Source of the DNA: Ruminococcus sp.
Lineage (GTDB): Bacteria > Bacillota > Clostridia > Oscillospirales > Ruminococcaceae
Length of the DNA stretch: 64,000 bases
NCBI GenBank assembly: GCA_015066785.1
Contig: SVNT01000005.1
Span: 1-64,000 of the forward strand
Direction: 5' to 3'
Made by a program: the position numbers and the translations under genes. Positions 8,795-17,214 of the stretch are shown piece after piece (the stretch's first letter is position 1; each line of letters opens with the position of its first letter). A model generated the notes under the pieces. It saw nothing but the letters and a program-made list of their open reading frames with translations, was not told where the DNA came from and ran no database searches.

Positions 8795-8866
8795 TACACT
8801 ATACACAGTACAATGATATTTTTGTGTATCCTGTACCTTTTACACCTATTTTATTACACGATACAC
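8795..8866 (-). promoter_or_regulatory. Three-arm RNA switch in the ABC-F leader
   Basis: In transcript order, arm 1 is GTGTATCGTGTA (8866-8855), arm 2 is TACAGGATACAC (8835-8824) and arm 3 is GTGTATAGTGTA (8806-8795). Arms 1 and 3 are near-identical and both can pair with arm 2, so the two hairpins exclude each other. This is the usual layout of an attenuator. The arms could alternatively be repeated operator half-sites. Confidence 0.5.
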
Positions 8867-8889
8867 TCTATGCACACCTCAAATGGGTA

Positions 8890-8916
8890 CTACAGTTTAC
8901 GGTTATCGTTATACAT
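8890..8916 (-). CDS. Leader peptide of the ABC-F attenuator
   Basis: An 8-codon reading frame (MYNDNRKL, stop TAG) with GCGAGG at 8930-8925 placed 8 bases before its ATG. It lies at the start of the predicted ABC-F transcript, ahead of the three RNA arms. Short leader peptides on which a drug-stalled ribosome changes RNA folding are known for macrolide, lincosamide and similar resistance genes. The small size means it could also be chance. Confidence 0.4.
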   Translation of the reverse strand: MYNDNRKL

Positions 8917-8937
8917 ATTCAAAACCTCGCAAACAAT

Positions 8938-8965
8938 AATATAGTTTATTTTATGTCGCCGTCAA
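8938..8965 (-). promoter_or_regulatory. SigA-type promoter of the ABC-F leader
   Basis: Minus strand TTGACG (8965-8960), 16-base spacer, TATATT (8943-8938). Transcription would start just before the leader-peptide ribosome binding site, about 220 bases ahead of the ABC-F gene. The 8-bp inverted repeat AAACCTCG / CGAGGTTT (8922-8929 and 8988-8995) brackets it. Confidence 0.55.
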
Positions 8966-9133
8966 TGTTCTATACCTGATATTTTACCGAGGTTTGTGAA
9001 AATAAGATGAAAACCGTCTGAAAAAATAAAAATATTTTTTATTTTCGTTTTTTGGAATTATAAAAGAATTAAAATAATATTTATTTGAATTTATTTAAGA
9101 TATAAAATGATTTTAAAAATGGCTTATTTTTTG
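8966..9133 (+). other. AT-rich gap between mobile block and chromosome
   Basis: No convincing gene. Long A and T runs make this the most AT-rich stretch of the window. It separates the accessory-type genes from an ordinary housekeeping cluster, so an element end or attachment site may lie here, but I could not identify paired direct repeats. Confidence 0.4.
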
Positions 9134-9175
9134 ATAATAAAAAAATCCCTCCGCATTTTTAAATACGGAGGGATT
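9134..9175 (-). terminator. Terminator of the ECF/coaX/cca region
   Basis: A 10-bp perfect stem AATCCCTCCG / CGGAGGGATT (9144-9153 with 9166-9175), followed on the minus strand by a T run. It lies 18 bases past the stop of the ECF S-component gene. Confidence 0.85.
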
Positions 9176-9192
9176 ATATTTTTTCTTACAAA

Positions 9193-9762
9193 TCAGGATT
9201 TTTTCACAATATTGAGTATTCTTACAATCACGGGATTGAGAACGATGTTTACGCCGATTTCAATGAGGAAGTTCACTCCCACAAGGCCGTAAATCATAAA
9301 CGCTCCCGCTGAAGCGTATCCTGCGCCTGCCGCCCATTCGTTTATGGTATCCATAAAGAATACCGAACAACCGAGAAGGAAAATTCCCGTATTGACAACG
9401 GGTGTGATAAGTGCCGCTGCAATAACCGCAATAAGACGGTTCTTGTTTTCAATCAACTTGTATACAAGACCTGCGCAAAGACCTGCAAGCGCTCCCTTAA
9501 GAATACAGGTGATTACCGTACCGATAACATTTACCGCAAGGAATGCACCTGCGTCTGTCATAACAACGACAACCCCGAATACAGCACCAAGCCATGCACC
9601 TGCTTTATAGCCGTACATTGCCGCACCGACAACAATCGGGATAAGTACAAGCGAAATACGGAAGGGGCCTATCGGCGGAATTACCAGCGATAAGCACTGG
9701 AGAACTATGACCAGTGCGGTCAGAAGTGCAGTTCCCACGAGATTTTTTGTTTTGTCAAGCAT
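9193..9762 (-). CDS. ECF transporter S component (possibly pantothenate)
   Basis: A 189-residue integral membrane protein with about six hydrophobic segments, the size and profile of substrate-binding S components of energy-coupling factor vitamin transporters. The start at 9762 follows AGGAGG; the upstream in-frame ATG lacks a better site. The motif PPIGPFRISLVLIPIVVGA near residues 28-46 and a gated middle loop fit the family. Because it is followed upstream in the operon by coaX (pantothenate kinase), pantothenate is a reasonable guess for the substrate, as in PanT. That is inference from context. The shared EcfA/T module is not in this window. Confidence 0.8.
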   Translation of the reverse strand: MLDKTKNLVGTALLTALVIVLQCLSLVIPPIGPFRISLVLIPIVVGAAMYGYKAGAWLGAVFGVVVVMTDAGAFLAVNVIGTVITCILKGALAGLCAGLVYKLIENKNRLIAVIAAALITPVVNTGIFLLGCSVFFMDTINEWAAGAGYASAGAFMIYGLVGVNFLIEIGVNIVLNPVIVRILNIVKKS

Positions 9763-9818
9763 AATTTGCCTCCTACTGCCTCCCATAAAGGTGAAGCGTA
9801 ATTTTAGTCAAAGCGGTT

Positions 9819-10589
9819 CTATGAGTTTTTCTTGTAGATGAGAAGAAGTCCGTCTGTGAGGAGGGTATCGTCGAGTATCACATCGTGCTTACAATGCGGT
9901 ATAATCGACGGAGCAACGCCACCTGTGACAACAACGGTTGCATCCTCGCCGAGTTCTTCCCTGTACCTGTCAATCATTCCGTCAACCATACTCGCTGTAC
10001 CGAATACGATTCCCGATTTCATGGAGTCGATTGAATTTCGTCCGATTACGCTTTTTCCGTTAAGCTCGGTATTTATGTCGGGGAGCTGTGCCGCCGCTGC
10101 GGAGAGTGCCCGTAATGATACCTTGACTCCCGGGAAGATAGTTCCGCCGAGGAAAGAGCCGTTTCTGTCAATCGCTGAAATCGTGGTAGCCGTTCCCATA
10201 TCGAATATAATCAACGGGAGAGGGTACTTTGCCATTGCGCCGACCGCACCGCATACGAGGTCACTTCCGAGGATTGCGGGGTCGTCAATCTTTATGTTGA
10301 GACCTGTCTTTATTCCCGAAGAAACAACCAGCGTTCTGCACTTGAGGAGCTTGTTTATCGCTCCCTTCAAGGTCGGAACAAGGGGAGGTACTACTGTTGA
10401 GATGATAGCGCCGTCAAAGCTGTCGGGCGATACGCCGTAAAGTCCCAATATATCCTTGAAGTCTATTGCATACTGATCCTCTGTCTTTGAGGATTCGGTT
10501 GCTATTCTCGAGGTGAATATCAGCTTGTCATCGTTGTCGAATGCGCCGATAACAATGTTGGTATTTCCGACATCAACGGTAAAAATCAT
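9819..10589 (-). CDS. coaX: Type III pantothenate kinase
   Basis: A 256-residue cytoplasmic enzyme that phosphorylates pantothenate in the first step of coenzyme A synthesis. The N-terminal MIFTVDVGNTNIVIGAF carries the phosphate-binding DxGNT motif of the ASKHA fold. The middle FDMGTATTISAID and GGTIFPGV match the second phosphate and adenosine motifs, and VVVTGGVAP lies near the C-terminus. The length is typical. It lies between cca and the ECF S component on the minus strand, 57 bases from the latter. Confidence 0.95.
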   Translation of the reverse strand: MIFTVDVGNTNIVIGAFDNDDKLIFTSRIATESSKTEDQYAIDFKDILGLYGVSPDSFDGAIISTVVPPLVPTLKGAINKLLKCRTLVVSSGIKTGLNIKIDDPAILGSDLVCGAVGAMAKYPLPLIIFDMGTATTISAIDRNGSFLGGTIFPGVKVSLRALSAAAAQLPDINTELNGKSVIGRNSIDSMKSGIVFGTASMVDGMIDRYREELGEDATVVVTGGVAPSIIPHCKHDVILDDTLLTDGLLLIYKKNS

Positions 10590-10637
10590 CTTTTATATCT
10601 CCTTAAAACCGATTTGCTTTTATATTATACCCGTATA

Positions 10638-11981
10638 TCAGCGGTTTGTCAAATAATCAAGCAGTTTTTCCCGTTTGTTCGGGAGTTTTTCTTCAATCAC
10701 GAGGTCAAGCACCTCACGTAGCTTATCCCCGACAGCCCTGCCGTGAAGTCCCGTGCTTTCAACATCTCTGCCGTTGATTTCAAGCTGAGGGACAGAATAA
10801 CACTCCCCACACGCAAGGATTTCCCTTGCCGTTTCTGCGGTTTTTTCGTGCAGAGGCAGACGTTTTTTCGCCTCGTCGGATTTTGCCGTGTCGTCGGCGT
10901 ACTGAATGTCCGTGAGGGTGAGGAAATTTTCCGCACCGATTTCGCTCATAGCGAATTTTACCGCCGTTCTGTCAATCCTGCCGTTCTTTATCCACGGCTT
11001 TCCGTAGTGCTTTTCTATCAACAGAGAAACGATATTTATCGTCTTTGTATCGCATTTAAGACGACGAAGGATATTTTCCGCCGTTTTTGCTGATTTCTCT
11101 CCGTGCCCGTGAAAATGCCCGACGCCGTTGCTGTCGATTTTCAGGCACGACGGTTTTTCAATGTCGTGGAAGAGCAACGCCAGCCGCACAATCCTGCTGT
11201 GTGAGGAGTTTCCGAGGGCGACGCAGGTATGCTCCCACACGCCATAGCGGTGATAGGGGGTGTGCTGTTCAAAGTCGATACAGGGGAGTATTTCGGGGAT
11301 TACAACCCCCAGAACATCGCCGTAGGCTGTCAGCACTTCGGTACAGCCCTTGCCGAGAATAAGCTTTTCGGTTTCGGTGAAAATTCTTTCGCAGGAAACA
11401 TTTTTAAGAAGTTCTCTGCATTCACGGATTGCAAGGGAGGTTTCTTCCTCGATTTCAAAGCCGAGGGTTGACGAAAACCTCAGCGCACGCAGAATTCTGA
11501 GTGCGTCCTCACCGAAACGTTCTGCGGGAGTTCCGACACATCTTATAATTTTTCGTTCGAGGTCGTCACGGCCACCGAAAATATCGACCAGTCCGCTTTT
11601 TTCGGAGTATGCCATGGCGTTCACCGTGAAGTCCCTCCGTGCGAGGTCGTCTTTTAACGACGATGTAAACTCCACTTTGTCGGGGCGGCGGTTATCGGAA
11701 TATTCCCCGTCTATGCGGAAGGTTGTCACCTCGACAGGCTCTCCGTCTGCGATTACCGTCAGGGTGCCGTGCTTTATTCCCGTTTCGATTACCTCAAGTC
11801 CCGAAAAGCAGGCTTTCATCTCGTCGGGGAGAGCGTTTGTCGTTATGTCGTAGTCCGACGGCGTCACTCCCAGAATGCTGTCACGCACACAGCCACCTGC
11901 GATGTACGCCTCGAAATTATTATTTTCAAGACGGCGCAGAATATTTTTTATATTATCGGGAATTTTTATTTCAATCGTCAT
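10638..11981 (-). CDS. cca: CCA tRNA nucleotidyltransferase
   Basis: A 447-residue enzyme that adds or repairs the 3' CCA end of tRNAs. The class II nucleotidyltransferase head shows AGGCVRDSILG (about 27-37) and SDYDITTNALP with the two catalytic aspartates (DYD). The tRNA-binding neck follows, then an HD domain (LLFHDIEKPS, around residue 265, then HFHGHGEKSAKTAENILRRL). This arrangement is usual for Firmicutes enzymes. The tRNA genes in this window encode CCA or have it at the 3' end, so repair may be its main job here. The start codon overlaps the end of the upstream membrane-protein gene by 11 bases. Confidence 0.95.
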   Translation of the reverse strand: MTIEIKIPDNIKNILRRLENNNFEAYIAGGCVRDSILGVTPSDYDITTNALPDEMKACFSGLEVIETGIKHGTLTVIADGEPVEVTTFRIDGEYSDNRRPDKVEFTSSLKDDLARRDFTVNAMAYSEKSGLVDIFGGRDDLERKIIRCVGTPAERFGEDALRILRALRFSSTLGFEIEEETSLAIRECRELLKNVSCERIFTETEKLILGKGCTEVLTAYGDVLGVVIPEILPCIDFEQHTPYHRYGVWEHTCVALGNSSHSRIVRLALLFHDIEKPSCLKIDSNGVGHFHGHGEKSAKTAENILRRLKCDTKTINIVSLLIEKHYGKPWIKNGRIDRTAVKFAMSEIGAENFLTLTDIQYADDTAKSDEAKKRLPLHEKTAETAREILACGECYSVPQLEINGRDVESTGLHGRAVGDKLREVLDLVIEEKLPNKREKLLDYLTNR

Positions 11982-12312
11982 TTTCTTTATTTTTCTCTTT
12001 CATTTTATCGTAAACCGAATATAATTCCTGCACGCCGTTTTCAAGAAAATAATAATGCGCAATATACGGAATTAAAAGTGCAAGCACAAGTATTACAACG
12101 GGAAGAAGAATTATTTTTTCAAAGCAGACAACTGCTGAAAAAACAATAAAAAATACAATCGCAAAAAGCATTGTCACAAGAAAATGTATCAGTCTTTCGT
12201 GCTGCATAAAAGCAATATGGCGGAGTAATTCCTCACATTCTTTTTCTGAAATATTTTCTTTTTCGGATATTTTTCTGTATTTTTCTATAAGATTTTTAAG
12301 ATATTTTTTCAT
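11971..12312 (-). CDS. Small two-helix membrane protein
   Basis: A 113-residue protein with a charged N-terminal helical region (1-45), two adjacent membrane segments (about 43-66 and 69-88) and a basic/acidic C-terminal tail (KMKEKNKENDD). It overlaps cca by 11 bases and is probably the first gene of the operon reading into cca and coaX. It is AT-rich relative to cca. I do not recognise the family. Confidence 0.65.
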   Translation of the reverse strand: MKKYLKNLIEKYRKISEKENISEKECEELLRHIAFMQHERLIHFLVTMLFAIVFFIVFSAVVCFEKIILLPVVILVLALLIPYIAHYYFLENGVQELYSVYDKMKEKNKENDD

Positions 12313-12329
12313 ATCAACACCTCAATTAA

Positions 12330-12358
12330 ATTATATCGCAAATAATCCGCAAGAGCAA
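12330..12358 (-). promoter_or_regulatory. SigA-type promoter for the cca operon
   Basis: Minus strand TTGCTC, 17-base spacer, TATAAT (12335-12330). It is 18 bases ahead of the membrane-protein start codon and back to back with the divergent DUF368 promoter. Confidence 0.6.
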
Positions 12359-12365
12359 TAACGAC

Positions 12366-12394
12366 TTGAAATAAAATATATATTGTGATAAAAT
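12366..12394 (+). promoter_or_regulatory. SigA-type promoter for the DUF368 gene
   Basis: TTGAAA (12366-12371), 17-base spacer, TAAAAT (12389-12394), 36 bases before the start codon. Confidence 0.6.
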
Positions 12395-12429
12395 ATTTTA
12401 AGTGAATTAAAAAATCAAGGAGAATAAAA

Positions 12430-13272
12430 ATGAAACATATTATAAATATTTTAAAGGGAATGGCTTTCGGTATCGCAAATATTATTCCCGGAGTGTCGGG
12501 CGGAACAATGGCGGTCATCACGAAGGTGTACGACAAGTTGCTGTCGGTATTTTCCCTTGATTTCAAGGCGATAAAAAAGCATTTTATCTTCATCGTTTTT
12601 TACGGGATAGGCGCTGTACTCGGAGTAGGTCTCGGTGCTGTCGGACTTTCCGAGCTTTTTGAAAACTTCTATGTGCCCACGCAGATGTTCTTCACGGGCG
12701 TAATCGTCGGAAGTCTTCCGCTTATTGCGAAGGAATGCGTAAAAGAAAAGCCGTTTGCGAAGATAAACATTATCCCTCTTGCTGTGGGAATTATCGGTAT
12801 GGTTATTTTCTCTCTCGGCAAGGAATCATCGGCTATGTCGATGCCCGATGAAATCACCGTTCCGTTTGCACTTATGATGATAGCTTATCTGTTCATTGCG
12901 GCGGTTGCGATGATACTTCCCGGGCTCAGCGGTTCTATGGTACTTCTCATGCTCGGAGTGTATCCGCTTGCACTCGGCGCAGTAAAGGATTTGAATATCC
13001 CCGTGATACTTATTCTTTGTGTCGGGGCAGGCCTCGGACTTGTTATCGGCTCACGCATTATAAAGATACTGCTCAACAAATTCCATCAGGGAACGTACTG
13101 TGTTATCTTAGGTCTTGTAATAGGCTCCGTATATGCGATTTTTCCGTTCAGGGAAATCGCACTCAATGCACAGCTTGTTGCGGGAGTGATATGCCTTGCA
13201 GTAGGTCTTGTAATCCCGACGATTATGGAAAAGCTGGGAGAAAACAGAGAAAATAAAAAGTCCGGAGAATAA
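12430..13272 (+). CDS. DUF368 membrane protein, probable polyprenyl-phosphate transporter
   Basis: A 280-residue polytopic membrane protein with about eight hydrophobic segments. It carries the DUF368 signature GMAFGIANIIPGVSGGTMAV at residues about 10-29 and the related repeat MILPGLSGSMVLLMLGVY near 160-177, the two internally related halves of this family. DUF368 proteins (PopT) have been described as recycling undecaprenyl phosphate across the membrane, alongside DedA-type UptA. This would serve cell-wall and surface-glycan assembly, which fits the glycosyltransferase genes later in the window. An AAGGAG site precedes the ATG, and the gene is monocistronic. Confidence 0.9.
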   Translation: MKHIINILKGMAFGIANIIPGVSGGTMAVITKVYDKLLSVFSLDFKAIKKHFIFIVFYGIGAVLGVGLGAVGLSELFENFYVPTQMFFTGVIVGSLPLIAKECVKEKPFAKINIIPLAVGIIGMVIFSLGKESSAMSMPDEITVPFALMMIAYLFIAAVAMILPGLSGSMVLLMLGVYPLALGAVKDLNIPVILILCVGAGLGLVIGSRIIKILLNKFHQGTYCVILGLVIGSVYAIFPFREIALNAQLVAGVICLAVGLVIPTIMEKLGENRENKKSGE

Positions 13273-13288
13273 CTCTCCGGACAGGTTA

Positions 13289-13771
13289 TTATGGATTGAG
13301 TACGTCGTAAATTTCTACGGGGTACTGACCATCAGGCTCCTGCGAGATGTCGCCTGTTGCAGTTTCGTCTATGTAGACATAAACCGCAAGAAGTTTCGGC
13401 GATGACGAGCCTGCGTTACCGACGAAAATTGCAAATGAATTGTGGTAGTCGTGGTCGATTTTCATACCGTCGAAAAGTTCCTTGACGGCGTCGTTTGCGT
13501 TGTCGTAGCCTGTTCCGTCGTAAATTACGGCGCAGGTGTCGGTTTCACCGTAGGAGGAAAGAAGTGCGCTCATATCCAGTGCGTAAGGGGAATAAACCTG
13601 CCCCTGCACAAATGTGTGGATATTTCGTGCGTCTGAATTTGCCTGTGACACTCTTGCGTCACGAAGATAGCTTGCCATGGCAATGCCTATTACTGCGGCG
13701 AGCACTCCAACGATTGCGATAACGACAATCAGCTCAACCAGAGTAAAGCCCTTTGCTTTTTTACTCATCAT
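13289..13771 (-). CDS. Type IV prepilin-like protein
   Basis: A 160-residue exported protein. The ATG pair near 13771-13766 follows GAGAGGGG. A short basic leader (MSKKAKG) is followed by FTLVELIVVIAIVGVLAAV, the class III signal for prepilin peptidase, with the conserved glutamate at position 5 of the mature protein. The rest is a globular pilin-like domain with two cysteines. No prepilin peptidase, ATPase or platform protein is in the window, so it is either part of a dispersed competence/pilus system or a pseudopilin. The stop lies 16 bases from that of the convergent DUF368 gene. Confidence 0.85.
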   Translation of the reverse strand: MMSKKAKGFTLVELIVVIAIVGVLAAVIGIAMASYLRDARVSQANSDARNIHTFVQGQVYSPYALDMSALLSSYGETDTCAVIYDGTGYDNANDAVKELFDGMKIDHDYHNSFAIFVGNAGSSSPKLLAVYVYIDETATGDISQEPDGQYPVEIYDVLNP

Positions 13772-13909
13772 ATAAACCCCTCTCTTTTTTGCAGAAATAA
13801 TCTGCGGTAACCCCTTGTAACTATTAAAATCCATTTTGATTATAGCACAGTCGGATTGTTAATTCAATAGATTTAACCAATTTGTAATATTTGTAAGGAG
13901 GCGTGATTT

Positions 13910-14497
13910 ATGCCGAAGATTTCTCTCGGTGCGGGAGCGTTATTATCGCCCGTGCCGCCGACGATAGTTTCCTGCGGAACGCTCGAAGACCCGAAGGCGC
14001 TGACGATTGCCTGGACGGGTATCGTCAACACAAAGCCGCCGATGACATATATTTCGGTGCGCCCCGAAAGAAATTCCTACCCTATAATAAAAGAAACGGG
14101 GAACTTCGTCATCAACCTTGCCTCGACAAGCCTTACAAAAGCCGTGGATTACTGCGGCGTGAAATCGGGCGCAAAAGTAGACAAATTCAAAGAAATGCAC
14201 CTCACCGCCGTGCCTTCGCTGAATGTGTCCGCACCGTCGATAGAGGAGTGCCCCGTATCAATAGAGTGCGTTGTGCGTGAGATAATGTCTCTGGGCTCGC
14301 ACGATATGTTCCTTGCCGAAATCGTCGGAATTACCGCAGACGAAGAAATCTGCGACGAGAACGGCAAGTTCGATTTCAGGAAAGCAGACCTTCTTGCCTA
14401 TATGCACGGGGAGTACTTTGGGCTGGGCAAAAAATACGGCAGCTTCGGGTATTCGGTGAGAAAAAAGCCGAAGAAAAAGCCGCACAAGAAAAAATAA
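13910..14497 (+). CDS. Flavin reductase family protein
   Basis: A 195-residue protein of the FMN-binding split-barrel flavin reductase-like family. Residues 5-50 (SLGAGALLSPVPPTIVSCG ... TIAWTGIVNTKPPMTYISVRP) match the flavin-binding strand and turn, and TGNFVINLAS near 64-73 and a DYCGVKSG segment are typical. Such proteins reduce or bind FMN or act as small-molecule reductases; the substrate is unknown. The C-terminal tail is unusually lysine-rich (KKPKKKPHKKK), suggesting contact with nucleic acid or membrane. An AAGGAGG site lies upstream, and the gene stands alone. Confidence 0.88.
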   Translation: MPKISLGAGALLSPVPPTIVSCGTLEDPKALTIAWTGIVNTKPPMTYISVRPERNSYPIIKETGNFVINLASTSLTKAVDYCGVKSGAKVDKFKEMHLTAVPSLNVSAPSIEECPVSIECVVREIMSLGSHDMFLAEIVGITADEEICDENGKFDFRKADLLAYMHGEYFGLGKKYGSFGYSVRKKPKKKPHKKK

Positions 14498-14506
14498 AGA
14501 CCGACA

Positions 14507-14540
14507 AAAAACCGCTTGGGGATTACCCAAGCGGTTTTTT
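14507..14540 (+). terminator. Terminator of the flavin reductase gene
   Basis: A 12-bp perfect stem (AAACCGCTTGGG / CCCAAGCGGTTT) with loop GATTA and a T run. It could work in both directions and also serve the convergent beta-propeller gene. Confidence 0.88.
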
Positions 14541-14581
14541 AAGAGAGTTTTTAAGGAAGTTATCAAACTTTAAGAAATTTC

Positions 14582-16528
14582 TTATTTGAGTTCAAGCGTT
14601 CCGATAACCTTGAGGTCGGAAATCTGCGTTGAAACTATGCGTCCTTCCGAAGAGATATAGAGCGTTTCGCCTATACGGAAGGCACGTGAGAATTCATACG
14701 ACGGATTTACATCGGTATATACAACCGAGCCTTTTTCCGAAAGTCCGTTTGCAGCATCGAATGTGAATACATAGTAGATGTTGCGGTTGCCGTATGTATC
14801 GCTTGATATTGCGGGGAGACCGATAATGCTCTCCTCGGCGTCGATATAGAGTGAACGGCTGCTGAAGTTCGGGGAAATTTCGCCTTCAACTTCAACGCTT
14901 GAAATTTCGGAGTAGTTTATGCCGTCGTTTGTGGCAAATGATGTGAGTCGGATTTTCTTTCCGTCCTCGCCGTCAATCTGTGCAATCTGGATTGCGTAAT
15001 TTGCGTCAAGATTTGTGAGGTACACAAAATCCTTGTCGCTTTCAGCGGATACACTCTGCGTGATTTCCGAGCCGAAGCTGTACTTCACGGGTGTTTCGCT
15101 TTCAGCGGTGATTATATAAACATCAGAGCCGTTGAAACGGATGATTTCTATTGTCTGACCTGCGCAGATGTTTCCGAGTGACGCAAATGAGTTCATATTC
15201 TGGTCGAACTGGTGGAGTGATACGCTCTTTCCGTCGGAAGTTTCGGTTATGAGAGCCGCACGGAGCGAACCGTCAACCTCTGTCACCGATGAGCTTCCTG
15301 CGTATACGCCGTCAGCCGAGTTGCTTCCCGAGAAAGTAAGGGAGCCCGAATTCGCAATGAACTTCGTGAATGTCGTTGTATGTCCCGAAACGCCGATTGT
15401 GTAAATTGCATTTTCGGAGCAGTAAACGCCCTTGCAGTTCGAGAGAAGAGCCTTTATCGACACAAGAGGACTGCTTTCGTTGACATTGATGCCCGCTACA
15501 ATTGTGTATGAGCTGTCTGCTGCCGACGAGAGAATGATGTCTTCAGCGTTGATGTAGCACTTTGCGTCATTGAGATAATACGACGGAATGTAGTTGTCAA
15601 GGTCAGTTTCACTGTCAAGAGGCTTTGTCCTGAAGTTTGAGTAGTTCGTCACGAGATAGAGCGACGAGCCTACCATCCTTGAGGATATATATGCCCCGTT
15701 CTGCTTGTAGCTGTATGCAAGCGAGGGTGAAACTTTATTTGTCAGGTCGTATACATCTACGATTGTGTTGTTCTGCTTTACTGTCTGAGGTATCTCAGGC
15801 TCAGCGGAGGTTGTTGTTTCAGCGATGCCGCTTTCTTCTGCAGTTGCTGTTGCTTCAGCCTTTTCGTACGGCACTTCAATGGTGCTGTCCGAGATTACGA
15901 TTACCTTGTTTCCGTCAACATAAAGGTCAACGGGAGTCTTTGCGTCATCGTATATCTTTGTGAGCGGTTCCATGTTTCCGCTGTCAGCAGAGATTATATA
16001 GAAGGAATTGTTTGATATGCAATAAAGATTTGTTCCGTCCGTCTTTATTATATCAGCGGTATCCACGCCCTGTACATTAAGCGAGGGGATTGAATAACGT
16101 TCCGCATCAGGGCTTGTGATTGTTGTCACGGAGTCGGCTGTATCTGTTTCTTTTGTGTTACCGATTTCCGCAAAGCCTTCATCCGAAGGGTTGTTGATGA
16201 TTGTGTCCTGAATGACACTGTATACATCATGATAGTCGCTTGCTTTGTTGCTCTGTGTAACGTCCGGTGTGATTTCCGGTGTATCTGTATCGTTGACAAA
16301 AGCCGTAACGCCGAGTGCGAGTGCCGCACACGCTGCGACTGCTGCCGCTGAACGAATTGCTATCGCACGGTTCTTAGATTTTACGCTGATTTTTTCCGAA
16401 CGGCGCATATTATCTTTCTTTGCTGTCGTCGCTTTCAGCATAAGTGCAATGTTTTCGGGCGATATTGATTCGGGAACTTCCACTTCTTCTTCAATGAGCA
16501 TTTTGATCTGTCTGTCAAAACTATTCAT
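14582..16528 (-). CDS. Membrane-anchored beta-propeller protein, probable anti-sigma partner
   Basis: A 648-residue protein. Residues 1-60 are cytoplasmic (MNSFDRQIKMLIEEEVEVPESI...), followed by one membrane helix at about 60-80 (AIRSAAAVAACAALALGVTAFV). A low-complexity Asp/Thr linker leads to a large extracellular beta-propeller domain (PF09826-type) from about 135 to the end, with repeated blades such as VDLYVDGNKVIVISD and SSLYLVTNYS. It sits immediately downstream of a sigma-factor gene, separated by 20 bases, as an anti-sigma factor would. The short N-terminal part may bind the sigma factor and the propeller may sense an extracellular signal. That pairing is inferred from position. Confidence 0.75.
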   Translation of the reverse strand: MNSFDRQIKMLIEEEVEVPESISPENIALMLKATTAKKDNMRRSEKISVKSKNRAIAIRSAAAVAACAALALGVTAFVNDTDTPEITPDVTQSNKASDYHDVYSVIQDTIINNPSDEGFAEIGNTKETDTADSVTTITSPDAERYSIPSLNVQGVDTADIIKTDGTNLYCISNNSFYIISADSGNMEPLTKIYDDAKTPVDLYVDGNKVIVISDSTIEVPYEKAEATATAEESGIAETTTSAEPEIPQTVKQNNTIVDVYDLTNKVSPSLAYSYKQNGAYISSRMVGSSLYLVTNYSNFRTKPLDSETDLDNYIPSYYLNDAKCYINAEDIILSSAADSSYTIVAGINVNESSPLVSIKALLSNCKGVYCSENAIYTIGVSGHTTTFTKFIANSGSLTFSGSNSADGVYAGSSSVTEVDGSLRAALITETSDGKSVSLHQFDQNMNSFASLGNICAGQTIEIIRFNGSDVYIITAESETPVKYSFGSEITQSVSAESDKDFVYLTNLDANYAIQIAQIDGEDGKKIRLTSFATNDGINYSEISSVEVEGEISPNFSSRSLYIDAEESIIGLPAISSDTYGNRNIYYVFTFDAANGLSEKGSVVYTDVNPSYEFSRAFRIGETLYISSEGRIVSTQISDLKVIGTLELK

Positions 16529-16548
16529 TTCGGCATCTTACCTCCTTC

Positions 16549-17073
16549 CTATTCAGATGATAGCCGGTCCTTGAGTTTCAATCTTGCTCTCGACAGCTTT
16601 GACCTTACCGTCGCCGCCTTTGTGTCGCAGAGCTTTGCGATTTCATCGCTTGAATAACCGCCGACTATGCTGAGGGATAATACAAGTCTTTCACTTTCGT
16701 CCAGTCGGTTGAACGCTTCCGTTATTTCCAATCCGTCAAAGCTGTTGTCCGTAATCTCTTGTTCTACATCAGAGATATCAACCGTGGAATTATCTGTATA
16801 GTAGCCCTTCTGCTTTATCTTTATCTTCGCAGTAAGGATTTTTATCATCCACGATTTGAAAGCCTTTTCGTCTTTCAGTTTTTTGATGGAAGCGAATGCG
16901 TCTAGGACAGCCTCACTCACCGCGTCTGCGGCGTCGTGTTCGTTTCTTAAGTTGCAGAGGGCTATGCGGTATAAGTCTTTATATACAGTGGCGTAGAGTT
17001 TTGCGAATGCGTCTGCGTCACCTTTTTTTGCTCTTTTCACATTTTCTGAAAAGCCCGCGCTTGATGCGCTCAT
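16549..17073 (-). CDS. ECF-type sigma-70 factor
   Basis: A 174-residue alternative sigma factor. Region 2 spans about residues 20-85 (AFAKLYATVYKDLYRIALCNLRNEHDAADAVSEAVLDAF) and region 4 about residues 120-170, where EIAKLCDTKAATVRSKLSRARLKLK is the helix-turn-helix that reads the -35 element. There is no region 1 or 3, as in the extracytoplasmic-function group. It is co-transcribed with the beta-propeller membrane gene. Target genes cannot be deduced, although such factors often control their own operon. Confidence 0.9.
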   Translation of the reverse strand: MSASSAGFSENVKRAKKGDADAFAKLYATVYKDLYRIALCNLRNEHDAADAVSEAVLDAFASIKKLKDEKAFKSWMIKILTAKIKIKQKGYYTDNSTVDISDVEQEITDNSFDGLEITEAFNRLDESERLVLSLSIVGGYSSDEIAKLCDTKAATVRSKLSRARLKLKDRLSSE

Positions 17074-17214
17074 TATATCACCTCAATCTTCACGACAGAT
17101 TATGTCGTTTTTTCAGATTATCAGTGATATTATACCACATTTTTTCCTTGCATAAAAGACCTGTCATTAAATTAGTGTGAAAAAAAATCAATTTTGTTGC
17201 AAAGAACTTTTATA

